Shown: positions 1 to 11,640, counted from the stretch's first letter. The stretch: DNA of 64,000 nucleotides from Bathynomus jamesi (GCA_023014485.1 JAJOZX010002713.1:310001-374000), one strand, 5' to 3'. Program-made: numbers and translations. Notes: generated by a model from the sequence alone, not told the origin.

Positions 1-108
1 TTTATGGGAATTGTCATATGATATTCTACCAATAAACTCTTATATACTACTATATACGGTTTAGGTGAATTTGTCTACAACAATTTGTCTAAAGATACAA
101 TTCATCTA

Positions 109-689
109 TGTAGTAATGCTTAGTTAAGAATATAAATTTCTGTTTTGTTTAATTAAAATAATGTTTAATGTAAATCATTTACTAATAATTATGAGATTAC
201 GAGAAAGCATGTTTGTTAGATTGTAAATTGTGTAAAATGGGTACAGTTGGCAGTACTGAAGGGAGCCCAAAGGAGCGGACTGTATACCCATAATACTCAG
301 TCTTGAAGCAGCGCGTTACGCGATAGGTTGATTAAATGTAACGTAAAATTAATTTAGTGAGTGTCCCTCTCCGACCAAAATTATTATATATAAATTTCAT
401 ACTCGCATACCCCTAATTAACTAAACCAATTTCGAAATTAATAAAACGTAATAAGTGTTAATAAAGAGTATTAATATACCTTCCCCCGTCCCCCTTTGCT
501 TTATAACGGTTTTAGAGTCAGAACTCGGCGTCGCTACCATGATATATATACGATACGGCAAAAAGAGTGTAGAGAAACAAAGTGATAAATGAAAGAAAGA
601 GCCGATAGAGAATAAATAGAGATATAGTAAAGTAGGAAGAAGCGTAAATAAATAATGAAGATAATAAATGATAAAACCTATTCACTACA
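109..689 (+). repeat. 5' long terminal repeat
   Basis: Left copy of the 581-bp LTR, TG...CA bounded, with terminal inverted TGTAGT/ACTACA. It contains a TATATATAAA-like box near 388 and several AATAAA-like signals toward its end, as expected for promoter and polyadenylation functions. Confidence 0.9.
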
Positions 690-3344
690 TCTGGTGGCTA
701 GCGGTGGTCTTACATCATATTTTGTGAGGCTTAGCCACGTGACTAGGATTTCGATTAAAATTTTTCAAACCCGGTATAATAACCAATAGCGTTAATGAAT
801 ATTTTATTTCGATTATTAAAATATCTAAATGCAAAGTTTACCCCGTTTGCAGGCAAATTTCGATTTTCATGCCTTAAAATTTCATTGTAAATAAAATTTA
901 AAAATGGCGCTTGCCTTCGCGTCCTGATAGCGTCCCTGACAAACTTCGCGCCTAAGAATTTAATTTGTTTCGTCCAGTTCCGTTGCTTTTCGTTTGTCCG
1001 ACTCAATATTGCGAGTCATTATTACGTTAAATTTCGTTCATTTTGGTCGGAGAGGATATAGTTTGAAAATTATCGTGCTGCCTGGAGACTCAATTTTTTT
1101 TCATCTCTGCCTCTTTCAGCTTACCTTTTTACTTTGTTTAAAATTTTTGAAATTAGTAGTAATTGTGATATAATAGCGATTAATATAGAAAAAATTTGTA
1201 CGTAAGTAAATTGTTAGTTTAAATACAGTATGATACACATTTCATATGGTCCTTTCAAAATGTTTTAGCGAAAATTTTAGAGAAATTTTCTGGGTTTCAT
1301 TAGCAGATTTTTGATTATATTTCGATTGCCTGTATATAATAATAGGATTATTTTGTTTATATAGATTTACGGGCTTTTTGCTTCGCTCGCTTCGCGCTAT
1401 ATAGGTTAAGTTACAGTTAATTGACAGTCGAAAGGTAATCTTAAACATATTAAATTTGTCAGATTATAAGTCGCCGTATAGGATTGTGTTAAATTTCAAA
1501 ATAAGTAGAATTCGTTTAACTGAAATAGAGAAATTGTGTTGTGAAATTTTTTGTTTTTTTTGGATTTTTTATATACTCATTAATTATATACTTACTTATT
1601 AACTAATACGTATTTATTAGTTATATATATAATTACATATATTTATATACCCATAACCTTTGGTAGGTAAGCTGATTATTTTTTTTTCTCCTCTCTGTTT
1701 CTTTCGATTCATTTCACGACAATTCCGACATATTTGGTAAGATGGCTATTGTATCGTACTTAAGAAGAATTTCTTGTAGGCCTATCGTAAAATATTGTTC
1801 GGAGATTAACCGTTATTACGGTATGTCTATTGAGTAGTAAATTTTTAGTTATTTAACAAAATTTTAATTGGTTAAACATAAATAAGCATAGGATTTTTCT
1901 TTAATAAGCACAAATGTTATGCGTGGAATTCTAAATTGTGCTTTTCACGCATAACATTGAATTTATTAAATATAGGCCTAAAAGTGCAGCAGTAAATTTT
2001 ATTTTTATTTTGGCGGCCAATGTGAGTTACAGTACACATTTTACTAAATCTGGAAATTATAATTTTTTTGAATTACAGAAATTTGTGTAGAAAATTCTTG
2101 TCATATATTGTTTACGTTTTATAAATTCATTCAATAATCAATTTTATTTGTACAGGTAGACCGATTTTTATTTTTCTTTCCAGTTCAATGACAATGGTAA
2201 AATTTTTAGTTCAAATTTAGATTGTATTCTAAAAAGGATGTTTTAATTTGATATTTTAATTTGGAATTAGAAATGAAAAATGTCCTTTTTTTTAGTTCGA
2301 GCGTTTGCATGGAAAATATTACGAAATTATGTTAGGATATAATGCAGTTTCATTCGGTTAGGGATATTTGTATAGAGGTTCGCTTACAAACAAAGCGACC
2401 GCTCTTAATTGTGTAATGTGTTGTTTTTGTTTACAGTGGGTGCATGTATTTTTTTAGTACATATGATCTATGCTTATTTAGTATAACTATGCAAATTTGT
2501 AGTTTCACTTGGAAACGATAAATTACTGAGATTTTTGTGATTTGCAAACCATACTGGGGTTTCTGTTGAAGGAGAGAGTTGTATCTCAGATGTAATTTGC
2601 GAATTGCGAGTTCAATTCATATGAAATTTGACGTTTCAAGTTGGAATTACTGTATTAAAATAATTTTTGGTAGTAATATTTAATTTTTTTTACTTTTTAA
2701 TAACTGTTTAGAAAATTATTATTGTTTAAACCTTCAGTCGGAGTTAACTAGTGCATTTGAAACATTGACTCAAGTGTACACTCGGAAATGGAGCCTCCTA
2801 GATAGCCAGTAACGTTTTTGTGGCGTCTCTGTGTGCTCCTCCTCAAAGCAAGAGGGTTCATGATTGTCAGAGAATGGATGACATGAAGTTTCTGGGGTTC
2901 ATTTTTGTCTTTTGTATTTAGAGGTATTGAGGTGATTTCTGACGATAGTTTGAACAATAATAATTCTTAAATTATACTAACAGTTACTATGTATGGGCGC
3001 CTTTATATTTATACTGTACAATTTTGTTTAGCGTTTTATGACTTTTTTTATCTTCTCTGCTGTAACTGCCATAAGTGACCTTATTGGTAGCTAGATTTGA
3101 TTAAATTTTTGCGAATTTTTTTATATTTTTTCCGTGAATTTGGCAAGAGCAAATGTGTAGTTATTGTTTCGAAGTGAACTGTCGAGAAAATTCGATAAAT
3201 TAAATATGAAATGATAAGCAGTACAGAAACACGTTTAGAATAAACTTTTTTTTTCAAAATTGAAAAGGCTCAGGTTGGGTCAACCAAGTTGAATCCGAGT
3301 TCCATCAAGTGAGTTTAGTCGACCGGATAGTTGATCGATCACCA

Positions 3345-3512
3345 ATGAGAGAGAGAAGAGAAACCCAGACTGCGCAGGGACTTGGCGCAGGATGGTTTCG
3401 GAAGAGAAGAGAGAGAAGAGAGGAACCGAATGCGCATGCAGTTGGCGCAGGACAGTTTCGGAAGAGAAGAGAAACTTCGTGTGCAGGGTCTTGGCACACG
3501 AAAGTTTCGATC
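3345..3512 (+). repeat. Degenerate minisatellite in the LTR element interior
   Basis: About three imperfect units of roughly 60 bp, each with a TTGGCGCAGGA-like core followed by TTTCGGAAGAGAAGAGA. The repeat lies in the internal region of the LTR element and makes several overlapping frames look open, which explains the short ORFs seen there on both strands. Confidence 0.7.
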
Positions 3513-4614
3513 GAAGATGGTCTACTGGTATTTTTCGGGCAGTAGCTGGTCACGTTGCTCGAATGCTTCGCTAAATATGTGTCAAAGCGCGCGGTAGACA
3601 AGCCACGAGAGCTTGAACGGGTGCCTACGACTGTACTGTCCATACAGACATACAGTAGGTTCGTTGGAAAACGGCCTACGGCGGAGTCATCGTTTGATTG
3701 TTGCCAGTAGAAGAGTCTTTCAGCTGGACGTAGCAAGAGCAGCGTTCACCGACAAAAGTGGAGATGAGACAAGGCGAGTTTCTTCATCGACTTCTAGAAT
3801 TGCAAATTCCGTCCAATTCCAGCGCGTGGTCCCGCTTTCAGATATCTCCCCCCCTGATCCTTTTAGAATTGGACGTCTCTTGTTTTTTTTTCGCCATTGG
3901 AGAGAGAGCGGAACCATTATAGCGTGCTGCCTTGTTGCATGTTGATTGATGCAATCCCTTGCATTCTAGCGAAGTGAGTAGGAGAGCTGCGATTGAAAAT
4001 TGAAATCCGTTGTCAGCGTGCGGAGTGTCATCTAAACAACGTCCAGCAAATTGATGTACTGATTATGATGTAATGAATTTATAAGTGAAAAGGGTGCGAT
4101 TATTGCCCATATTTGTTGTGTTTTCGTGAAGTAGTATGTGCGCTCTTGGTCAGAATTTTATGTAAACTTTTTCTTATTTTTTTTCTATGTTGCCCTGATA
4201 GTAACTGTATAACTATACAAATAACTGTTTCAAATGTAAAGCGATCGTTGATGAGAAATCGCGGGAATAGATTGTGAACTTGGGATTTGTGTAGCCACTG
4301 TAAGAAAATTTTCCGTTATTTTTTTTTTTGGCATGTATAGATTAGTTGCAGGTTGTAATTTAATTATTAGAGTGAAATGTTATTTTATGCAAATGTGAAA
4401 ATTATAAAGTTTTCGGTTTTCATAATATGATACAATATATGTATGGAAATTGTCATTTTACTTATTTCTTGTCTATTTCTAAACTTTGAAAAAAAAAAAA
4501 AAAAAAAAAAAAATTGCAAAATATGTAAGTTTGTTGAATAAATTTATTGAAATTTGTTAAACGATATTAATAAGTTTTCTAATGAAAAACTTATTTTCAA
4601 GGGGGTGATGCGAG

Positions 4615-5195
4615 TGTAGTAATGCTTAGTTAAGAATATAAATTTCTGTTTTGTTTAATTAAAATAATGTTTAATGTAAATCATTTACTAATAATTATGA
4701 GATTACGAGAAAGCATGTTTGTTAGATTGTAAATTGTGTAAAATGGGTACAGTTGGCAGTACTGAAGGGAGCCCAAAGGAGCGGACTGTATACCCATAAT
4801 ACTCAGTCTTGAAGCAGCGCGTTACGCGATAGGTTGATTAAATGTAACGTAAAATTAATTTAGTGAGTGTCCCTCTCCGACCAAAATTATTATATATAAA
4901 TTTCATACTCGCATACCCCTAATTAACTAAACCAATTTCGAAATTAATAAAACGTAATAAGTGTTAATAAAGAGTATTAATATACCTTCCCCCGTCCCCC
5001 TTTGCTTTATAACGGTTTTAGAGTCAGAACTCGGCGTCGCTACCATGATATATATACGATACGGCAAAAAGAGCGTAGAGAAACAAAGTGATAAATGAAA
5101 GAAAGAGCCGATAGAGAATAAATAGAGATAAAGTAAAGAAGGAAGAAGCGTAAATAAATAATGAAGATAATAAATGATAAAACCTATTCACTACA
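4615..5195 (+). repeat. 3' long terminal repeat
   Basis: Right copy of the 581-bp LTR. Differences from the left copy that I can see are one T/C and two T/A changes toward the 3' part. TCTA follows immediately, matching the four bases before the 5' LTR. Confidence 0.9.
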
Positions 5196-5403
5196 TCTAC
5201 AACAATTTGTCTACAACAATTTATCTACAACAATTAGTCTACAGATACAATTTATCTACAATAATTTGTCTACAGATACAATTTGTCTAGAGAAACTATT
5301 ACTAATATTGGACCTAGTATGTTTCATGGACTGCTCTCGATTTTCCTACGAAATTGAAAACAAAGGCAGTCGATGACCCTGATTTTGTTTCTGCAATAGG
5401 TTT

Positions 5404-5482
5404 TCTTGAGAAACCTAACCTGACCTAACCTAACCTAACCTGACCTGACCTGACCTGACCTAACCTAACCTAACCTGACCTA
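5404..5482. repeat. Interstitial telomere-like CCTAA repeats
   Basis: Tandem CCTAA/CCTGA units, the complement of the arthropod telomeric TTAGG repeat, with CCTGA variants. They lie in the loop of the foldback element rather than at a chromosome end, so this is an interstitial block. A shorter similar patch is at 59797-59830. Confidence 0.75.
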
Positions 5483-5904
5483 ATCGAGTTTCTTATACTA
5501 TTGTTTTTTGCAAGATATCGCACTAATTCTTGTCATTTTTTGTGAATTTGTATGGCGTAAGCGCCACATCAGCTCGGACTTATTGAAAAAGATGTTGGAG
5601 TGTATTGCGTCGTTTCAGTAAATAAATTTATTCAATATCCAATAACATTTTTCTTTATCATTTCTCAAGAAAACCGATTGCAGAAACAAATTCTTCAATT
5701 TTTTGAAAAAAATTAATAATAATTAACATCAAATAGCTTTCATTTTTCCTCTCTAGACAAATTGTATCTGTAGACAAATTATTGTAGATAAATTGTATGT
5801 GTAGACTAATTGCTGTAGATAAATTGTTGTAGACAAATTGTTGTAGATGAATTGTATCTTTAGACAAATTGTTGTAGACAAATTCGCCGGACACCACTAT
5901 ATAC

Positions 5905-6480
5905 ACTTTATACAGTATACTATATTACGTAATAATTACGATGAACAAATCAAATGGAAATTTCTCTGATTCACGGCCCGCCAGTCTTGCTTTAGACTAA
6001 TGACTTTCATAAGATGGAATAGGTTACCACTTAAAACAATGGATAAACTATCTATTAGTGAGACGACCGTGACTTCCTCGAAATGCGAGCACGTGAGAGG
6101 TTCACTGAGGAATTTGGTCATTAGATTCTTCACGTAGGATATGTATCACAAACAACAATATTGACAACAATTCCCAACAATTACTTAATATCAATCATTG
6201 CATTTGAGCAAATAATTTAGACCTGCGTCAAAATAACTTAGGTATCATGCCATGATTTGGGATATTTGTCGAATTAGTCGTTCTCTATAGTCTACAGTAT
6301 ATATTGAGACGGTATAATGTAATGCCCAGCTAATATTATGATGACTAGGATTGCTCCATAACCATCCCAACATCCCGAAACTTGGTCATTCTGCTTCTTA
6401 ATCATTTGTATTTTAAACACTAAAATGTAGCAGAAGTGACGTAATAATGGACGTCATTGATTGGGTTAGAGCAGTTATGT
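5905..6480. other. No gene recognised
   Basis: AT-rich sequence with only short ORFs on either strand. Nothing here resembles a known element or gene. Confidence 0.6.
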
Positions 6481-6530
6481 GCACCAATCCGAATACACCT
6501 CCGCTGCCATAAGGACTGCCCATTTTATAC

Positions 6531-6725
6531 CTAACAAACGAGCTTGGGACGAGACAGAGGCGTGAGACTTCTTGTAAGCACTGTACGTGCTGTTCCTTTT
6601 CTTTTATGTAATAATTCTGGAGTATCCAGTTTCAACATCCAGCAGTAATCAGCTATCATGCTGATGTCCCACCTTCCCTGATATCTCTTCTCCAACAACA
6701 ACTCTGAGTTTTGTTGTTGGGGCAC
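6531..6725 (-). pseudogene. C-terminal scrap of a CACTA/Chapaev-like transposase
   Basis: A 64-codon minus-strand frame carries EKRYQGRWD and ADYCWML. Those blocks match the C-terminal part of the transposase inside the element at 27271-29707 (ENRYQGNFN and GDYCWFL). It is an isolated fragment without N-terminal domain or termini. It abuts the broken end of a BEL/Pao relic at about 6775, so the two were joined by insertion or deletion. No function is expected. Confidence 0.7.
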
Positions 6726-6774
6726 CTTGTCGATAAACCCCCCAGTGGGTTAAATAGTGACACCATCTTTTAAA

Positions 6775-9122
6775 AAGGGTTAGTTGTTACTTCTTCAATG
6801 AAGCCTTTCTGTAGCTGTTCTTTGAAGACATCGCTGTACATTTGAATTTTATCATCCTGTTTGAGCTTTTCATTACTTTATATAAATGTCCTTTAGCTAC
6901 TTTGAGATTATCTCTTAAAGTTGGACAATTTATTTTCCAAGGTAACTCAACAAAATAACTATTGTCTTAGCACTGAATGGTTTCTTCAAATCTTTCTCCC
7001 ATTAACTGATCTTCTGAAGTTTGATTTATGTCACAGATTCCACAGATTCTAGCAGCCATAAAGTTTGAATTGTCTCATCTAGAGTTTTATTTGATAGTGA
7101 TGAATTAATGTTCTCAGCTGTTATAATATTATTCAAAGTGTTGCTGTTCTTACAGGTGTTATGTAGGACTGAGTTGAGGCACATAGTATTTGTTAGTCAT
7201 GAATCATTCTGGTTTAGGTCTAGGTTGTATCTGAATAGGTCACCCAAGGGGCTATCCCTGATGGTGTCTGATAAGCTACACCATTACCTATTTTCACTAT
7301 GCCCCTGTGAATAAGGTAAATATAATCTGCCCCATTAACATTTCAATGGTAGCTACTGTGTTGTTTGTGATATGTCTATCAGCTATATTGTACTGTATTC
7401 TCAAATGATTAATAGTTTGTGCTAGTTTGGGTACAACCATTTTGTTTTGTCCTACTTTTTGGAACAATAACTTTTTTATTTTTTTCTAGTTCATTTCCTA
7501 CATGTAATTCCAGGTCAATTGTCTCATAACTATTTTTGTTTGAGTCATCCTTAACAAAGGATGTGATATTGAGTTCTTGTTCATTTGGGTTTGGTGTCAA
7601 ACCCAATTTATTGACTAAATTTTGTGAGACAATGTTTGTTGGGAACAAGAGTCTAAAATACAGCTCACTGGAGTGGTACTACCCTCACCATTCACTAAGT
7701 CCAAAGTAATAGTTGGTAAAAGAACCTCAGTGTTTTTTGTTACGTTGTTTGAACAAACAGAATGCCCCATGAAAGTGTCATTTTCTTGATTATTCTTGTT
7801 TGGAGGAGGTATCTTTTGAGTTTGAGTATTGTTGTTTGGACACTTGAGCACTTCAGTGAATCACACATTGATGTGACATGTAATGAACTTTTACAAAACT
7901 TACAAATGAATTTTAACCTAGATTTACATTCTTTCTTATAATGTCTCTGGCCAGTACACTTTTTACATAGGTTCAACTGTTCACATCTTTTAGATCTTGA
8001 GTTAAAGTCTGAATATTTGTCGCACCCAGTACTACTGTGTTCAACACTTGCACAAAATTTACAATGTGGTGTGTAAGTTGAGGTGGCAGTTACATTAAAG
8101 TTCTGTAATGTAGGTGTAATGTAGTATAGTTGGCCATATTTGAGTCTACAGTATCAAGTTTTGTCTTTGGCTGTAGCTAGTTGGTCTCTGGAGACAGTCT
8201 TTGGTTTATCCATAGTCTGGGTCTTATTTTGTGTTGAACTAGTTCTCAATTTGAAATTAGTTAGGATAGTTGGAAAGTTTTTTCTGATGTCTTCAAGATT
8301 AGGATAATTTTCTCCCGTCTTTTAAACTATAACATTTTTAATCCTCAAAGGGAGACACTTAAGAACTGCGCCTTGTTTGAGCCAAGATGAAGCTTTAACA
8401 TCTATCTCATTGCTAACCAGTTATCCCACAATAGCTTCTAATTTTGAATAAAATCTTTCCATACCACTATGATTACCTTTTACGGGTGCAAAATCGATAA
8501 TTTGTTGAGATAATTCAAATATAATCTCATCTTTATTAATGTAATTACGTTTCAAGAGATCAATAGCTACTTCATATGAACCACCCACAGCTGCTGGTAA
8601 ATAGTCTATCATGTTATAGGCTGGACCTTTAAGGAAACTAATTAAGTAGCTAAACTTATCAACAAGAGGAATATAAGGTTCACTACCTATTGAATTCTCA
8701 AATTTTTTCAATGAAAGATGGGGATTGTGCCCTGTCCCTTCAAATGTTGGTACTAACAAAATGGGTAACTTAGCCCTAAATTCTTGTGACTCGGGATTTG
8801 GCGTGCCACTTAAATTTTGTTGAAGGTTAGTTCTACTTTGATTAAAATCAGAAATAGGTTTATTTGGTGTTAAGTCGTTCAAATGAGATTGTAGTCTCCT
8901 TGTGTGGTGCTCAGTTGAGATTATCTGATGAGCCATATCAGAGTAAAGGTTTGTAAGTTGTTCATCAGCCATTTCAGGTTCCACTAACTTTGAAATATTC
9001 TCATCAATGGATATTATACCCCGCTTAAATTTAGCCATTTTAAAAATTACATACTCTAAATCTTCCTTCCCTGGCTGTGTAATATAGTTAAAAGTGTTGA
9101 TGGCCTCAGTAACAGCACCCAA
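6775..9122 (-). pseudogene. BEL/Pao retrotransposon relic: gag, zinc knuckles, protease, start of RT
   Basis: Minus-strand remains of a BEL/Pao polyprotein. From 9122 down to 8421 a 233-codon frame resembles the DUF1759 gag region, with LPILLVPTFEGTG, then KFSYLISFLKGPAYNMI and a tyrosine/lysine-rich repeat region. From 7976 to 7740 is a Cys-rich segment (CKKCTGQRHYKKEC, CKFCKSSLH) typical of the zinc-knuckle region. From 7851 to 7409 is a DUF1758-like aspartic protease stretch with ILDSCSQQTLS, where the active-site aspartate is kept, followed by a conserved LGL segment. Near 6840-6775 the sequence reads like the first residues of the RT domain (DVFKEQLQKGFIEEV) and then stops. At least three frame breaks separate these pieces, no LTRs were found, and RT, RNase H and integrase are missing. 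The family assignment is good; the copy is dead. Confidence 0.8.
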
Positions 9123-9564
9123 CTACCCAGTGAGTACCCACGCCTCTTCTTTTTTTAATTGTTGCAATTCATCACTGTCCAAGTTTAAGAAAAACAGTTT
9201 AACTAGGGATTGTAATGAAATAATAAGATGAGAAGAAATTGTCAGAGATGAGAGATCAACTAAATTGAGTAATCAGACAATCAGCCAAGTTTTAAATACG
9301 GAAATGGGTTATCTGTTGCTTAAATTGCTTCCAATAGGATGTTGGAGACAGTAGACTATCGGGGTTAAGTGCAGGACATTCAACCTGTAACATCACTACT
9401 GGTAAAGAAAATATTTGAAAAACTTATGACTAGTGCTCAGGAGTACGCCTATTTTTCAAACAGAGCCCCACAGTGATAACTGATTTATTTATCCTTAAAA
9501 TATACCTTTATCTGTAAATCATGAAAAAAATTACAGGGATCAATAATAATTACGCTAACTAACT

Positions 9565-9566
9565 AA

Positions 9567-9601
<35 letters not shown>

Positions 9602-9640
9602 TATATATACACACACACAGTATATATATATATATATATA
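9565..9640. repeat. (TA)n/(CA)n microsatellite
   Basis: Alternating TA tract with short CA runs immediately left of the composite SINE. A matching TA/CA tract lies on its right side at 9944-9990, so the SINE and the mariner sit in or next to microsatellite DNA. Confidence 0.9.
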
Positions 9641-9937
9641 ACCTTTGGTTTGGTTTAACCTTTGGTTAGCTTCCGCCCGAATTGTTCATTCTGACGAAGG
9701 TCAAGCTTTTCACTCCACCTTAGACCTACAGTTTAACGTGGAATCCGAACCACGCCCCATCAGCAGCCCAGCATCTTAACCACTAGGCCACTTAGGGTAC
9801 CCATTTATCTACCAACCACTTTCTTTATTGGGTGGAAGGATGAACAGCTGGGTTTAGCTGCGCGCCGGCTGCCGTCGGGTCTCGAACCCGGGGCCGATGG
9901 ATTCGTAGTCAGCGACGCTAACCACTACACCACCGAG

Positions 9938-9942
<5 letters not shown>
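9640..9942 (-). mobile_element. Composite tRNA-derived SINE with LINE-like tail
   Basis: Read on the minus strand, the unit starts at 9942 with a tRNA-like head: A box GGTGTAGTGGTTAGC and B box GGTTCGAGACC, with an ACG triplet in the anticodon-loop position. After a spacer a second tRNA-like head follows (GGCCTAGTGGTTAAG, then GGTTCGGATTCC). The tail, about 9735-9655, resembles the 3' end of the non-LTR element at 11326-11420, including AAGCTTGACCTTCGT and a terminal AAAGGTT motif. Two pol III-type heads in one unit make it a dimeric or composite SINE. Related single-head copies are at 14941-15110 and 19263-19435. It is a retroposon and does not encode a functional tRNA. Confidence 0.75.
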
Positions 9943-9975
<33 letters not shown>

Positions 9976-9988
9976 CACACACACACAC

Positions 9989-11309
9989 ACGAGGGTACTT
10001 CAATAAGTATCCGCACTTTTTATTTTAGTGATAATATAGTATATATAATATATACTCGTAATAACGAGCCAAACTGAGATATATAGGCTTATTTAGGCTA
10101 GCAACAGTATAGGCTTATTTAGGCTACTCGTAGCTGTCACATATCGTACGAGTAGTGAGCATGGCTGCGACACTTTCAATTTGTACTCTGGAAGAACAGA
10201 GATCCGTAGTTCGTTTTTTGTGGGCAGAAGGTGTGAAAGGAGCTGAAATTCACACGCGTTTATGTGCTCACTATGGGAATAATACGTTACCACGGCGAAG
10301 TGTGTACGAGTGGACTCAAATGTTCAAGGAAGGTCGGACATGTGTAACAGATGCTCAGCGCTCAGGACGACCGTCAAAATCAACCAGTGGTGACAAGCTG
10401 GAAGAAATCAGAGCCATGATTTTCGATGACAGAAGATTAACAATAAAAGAAATTGCATCTTCATTAGACATCAGTCAAGGGTCAGCCTATTCGATAGTAC
10501 ATGACATTCTTGGCTTTCACAAGGTTTGTGCAAGATGGGTGCCCAAAGAGTTGACAGAAGAGCACAAGCGTAATCGTATGGACGTCTGCTCTCGTCTTTT
10601 AGCGCGGTATCATAATGAAGGTGAGAACTTTTTGGAGCACATTATCAATGGAGATGAAACCTGGATCCATCACTATGAACCAGAAAGCAAACGACATAGC
10701 ATGCAATGGACGCATCCAACATCTCCCGTTACAAGGAAATTCAAAGCGCAGCCGTCAGCAGGTAAAGTTATGCTTACACTGTTTTGGGATACACAGGCCC
10801 TATCCTTGAACATTATCTAGAGCGTGGAACTACAGTAACAAGTGCATCGTATTCTGACATGCTTCGGAATGAGTTAAAGCAAGCAATTCACACAAAACGG
10901 AGAGGGAGATTGTCGGAAGGTGTTATTCTGTTACACGACAATGCGCGCCCTCATACCGCTGCACAGACTAGAAAATGCCTTCAAGAACTTAAATTTGAAG
11001 TTCTCGACCATCCAGCCTACAGTGCAGACCTGGCACCTTCGGATTTTTACCTGTTTGGACCACTAAAAGGCGCTTTGAGAGGTCAGCGATTCCAAGGCGA
11101 TGATGACCTGAAGGAGAGGGTGCATGACTGGCTACGCACACAGCCAAAAACATTCTTCTGTGATGGCATTAGGAAGCTTGTAGCTCGCTGGCCTAAGTGT
11201 ATTGAGAAACAGGGAGACTATATTGAGAAGTGATGTGTTTATAATCTATCAGATGTGAAAATAAAATTGTGGAAATAAAAAGTGCGAATACTTATTGTAT
11301 TACCTTCGT
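9989..11309 (+). mobile_element. Mariner element with both terminal inverted repeats
   Basis: Terminal inverted repeats (TIRs) of about 36 bp start ACGAGGGTACTTCAATAAGT on the left and ACGAAGGTAATACAATAAGT when the right end is read in reverse; both run into GCACTTTTTATT. They enclose one transposase gene. The left flank is a CA repeat and the right flank GTATATA, so the expected TA duplication cannot be judged on the left. Length is about 1.3 kb, normal for mariner. Confidence 0.9.
10161..11233 (+). pseudogene. Mariner transposase, one frameshift
   Basis: This would encode a DD34D transposase of about 355 residues that cuts and pastes the element in the nucleus. The ATG at 10161 is preferred over an upstream GTG. 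The N-terminal half has the paired helix-turn-helix DNA-binding region, including RRSVYEWTQMF and the GRPS linker, followed by the WVPKEL-like block just before the catalytic core. The first catalytic aspartate is in GDETWIHHY, the second in LLHDNARPHT and the third in LAPSDFYLF. The frame breaks near 10790, between the first and second aspartates, where the downstream part continues in another frame to the stop at 11233. Apart from that break the copy looks complete, so it is young but probably inactive. Both TIRs remain available to a transposase supplied in trans. Confidence 0.9.
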
Positions 11310-11325
11310 GTATATACCTTTCCTT

Positions 11326-11640
11326 TCAACCTTTCAAAGGTTCCGTGCGATGATTCCTCATTTTACGAAGGTCAAGCTTGTCGCTCCTCCTCTCAAGTTG
11401 GTCTGGTGAAGTAGTAATTTGGTTTCTTGTACTCTCCAGTCTCCACCCCACATAGCAAGGTACGCCCGACTCATCGGAGATTGTTCTGAGCCAGGCGTCT
11501 AATCTTCTCTTGAATATTTCCACTGCAACACCATTCGTGTTCCTTTGGTCTTTGGGCAGCTGATTAAACAGTTTTGGTCCTCTCACAACAAAACTATTTT
11601 CTTTCAGGGTTAAGGATGTTCCCTGTCTCCTTTTTTCAAA
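11326..11640 (-). pseudogene. C-terminal end of a non-LTR retrotransposon ORF2
   Basis: Minus-strand frame with RGPKLFNQLPKD, then EIFKRRLDAWLRTI and SDKLDLRKMRN. This block is the conserved C-terminal tail of many arthropod non-LTR ORF2 proteins. It continues upstream of its first Met (about 11640) with TSLTLKENSFVV. It is separated by only about 100 bp from the endonuclease coding region at 11743-12630, so the whole RT domain has been deleted. The DNA of this tail resembles the 3' part of the SINEs at 9640-9942, 14941-15110 and 19263-19435. Confidence 0.75.

Larger units (their letters stand above)
109..5195 (+). mobile_element. Non-autonomous LTR retrotransposon (LARD-like)
   Basis: Two 581-bp direct repeats (109-689 and 4615-5195) begin TGTAGT and end ACTACA and flank a 3.9-kb interior. 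The 4-bp TCTA just before the element is repeated just after it, and the host foldback arm reads through the empty site, so both ends are certain. By eye the LTRs differ at about three positions, which implies a recent insertion. A primer-binding-like TGG tract follows the 5' LTR at about 692, and a purine-rich tract (AAGGGGGTGATGCGAG) sits just before the 3' LTR. The interior has no gag, protease, RT or integrase, only short unrelated ORFs, a degenerate minisatellite and an A-tract near 4490-4513. It must depend on a partner element for movement. The + strand is assigned from the purine tract and TGG site. Confidence 0.9.
58..5895. mobile_element. Foldback (Mutator-like) MITE split by an LTR element
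   Basis: Two inverted arms built from a short repeated unit (TCTACAACAATTTG and variants). The left arm is 58-108 and continues at 5196-5300 after an LTR insertion; the right arm is about 5745-5895. The termini begin GGT...GAATTTGTC on both sides, and the 9-bp sequence ACTATATAC flanks both ends (49-57 and 5896-5904). Without the LTR element the unit would be about 750 bp. An inner inverted pair (around 5380-5410 and 5660-5690) lies near the loop. Long arms and a 9-bp duplication are typical of Mutator-type foldback elements; the superfamily is inferred because no transposase is present. Confidence 0.8.

Noticed and set aside
3305..3945. Overlapping ORFs of 60-143 codons on both strands within the LTR element
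   Set aside because: They lie over a degenerate minisatellite that opens several frames at once; no known domain and no conservation evidence.
5404..5482. Chromosome end
   Set aside because: The CCTAA block is short, has CCTGA variants, and sits in the loop of a mobile element with DNA on both sides.
9868..9940. Possible genuine tRNA gene on the minus strand
   Set aside because: A and B boxes are good but the anticodon and acceptor stems do not pair well and the sequence runs on into a SINE body; it is a SINE head.
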